From Candidatus Altimarinota bacterium (GTDB lineage Bacteria > Patescibacteriota > Gracilibacteria > CAIRYL01): DNA of 5,574 bases. The notes under the pieces are model-generated. The model did no database searches. It saw nothing but the letters and a program-made list of their open reading frames with translations, and was not told where the DNA came from. This document shows, in pieces, positions 5,559 through 5,574 of the stretch. Each line of letters starts with the position of its first letter. Position 1 is the stretch's first letter. The translations under genes and the position numbers were made by a program. The stretch covers positions 1 through 5,574 of the forward strand of contig JALUEA010000022.1 of the NCBI GenBank assembly GCA_027053135.1. The letters run 5' to 3'.

Positions 5559-5574
5559 TATATAAATATAAAAT

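Overview
The window is AT-rich bacterial DNA (about one third G+C by eye) with compact single-copy genes. I see no mobile elements, CRISPR arrays, or tRNA or rRNA genes. The low G+C, small intergenic gaps, start codons without clear Shine-Dalgarno sequences, and divergent versions of housekeeping proteins suggest a reduced-genome lineage such as Patescibacteria/CPR. This placement is an inference; no phylogenetic marker in the window fixes it. The code appears standard. No long gene needs UGA to be read as glycine, and CGA clearly encodes arginine in invariant RecG helicase positions, which argues against the recoded Absconditabacteria/Gracilibacteria type.

Layout, left to right. A hairpin with flanking A and T tracts (13-53) ends a leftward unit containing a Bax-inhibitor-1 family membrane protein (90-746). 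Just upstream of that gene lies a previously uncalled 25-residue cysteine/glycine-rich ORF (768-845), with a promoter-like sequence in front of it. A 108-bp divergent spacer separates this unit from rightward recG (954-3095). recG ends 10 bp from the end of leftward ftsE (3106-3807). A 74-bp divergent spacer follows, then a rightward WecA/MraY-superfamily polyprenyl-phosphate sugar-1-phosphate transferase (3882-4913). This gene converges on a leftward unrecognised 188-residue protein (4947-5513), whose extended -10 promoter is visible near the right edge.

The larger genes alternate strictly in strand, so most are probably transcribed alone; the only likely two-gene operon is the small peptide plus the Bax-inhibitor-like gene. 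The functions are broadly envelope and cell-division (ftsE, polyprenyl sugar transferase, membrane channel-like protein) plus replication-fork repair (recG). They do not form one pathway.

I found no clear new multi-gene system. The most novel items are the Cys/Gly-rich small ORF paired with the Bax-inhibitor-like gene, the loss of pH-sensor residues in that membrane protein, a good intrinsic terminator in antisense orientation inside the transferase gene, ftsE without an adjacent ftsX, and the unrecognised 188-residue protein.
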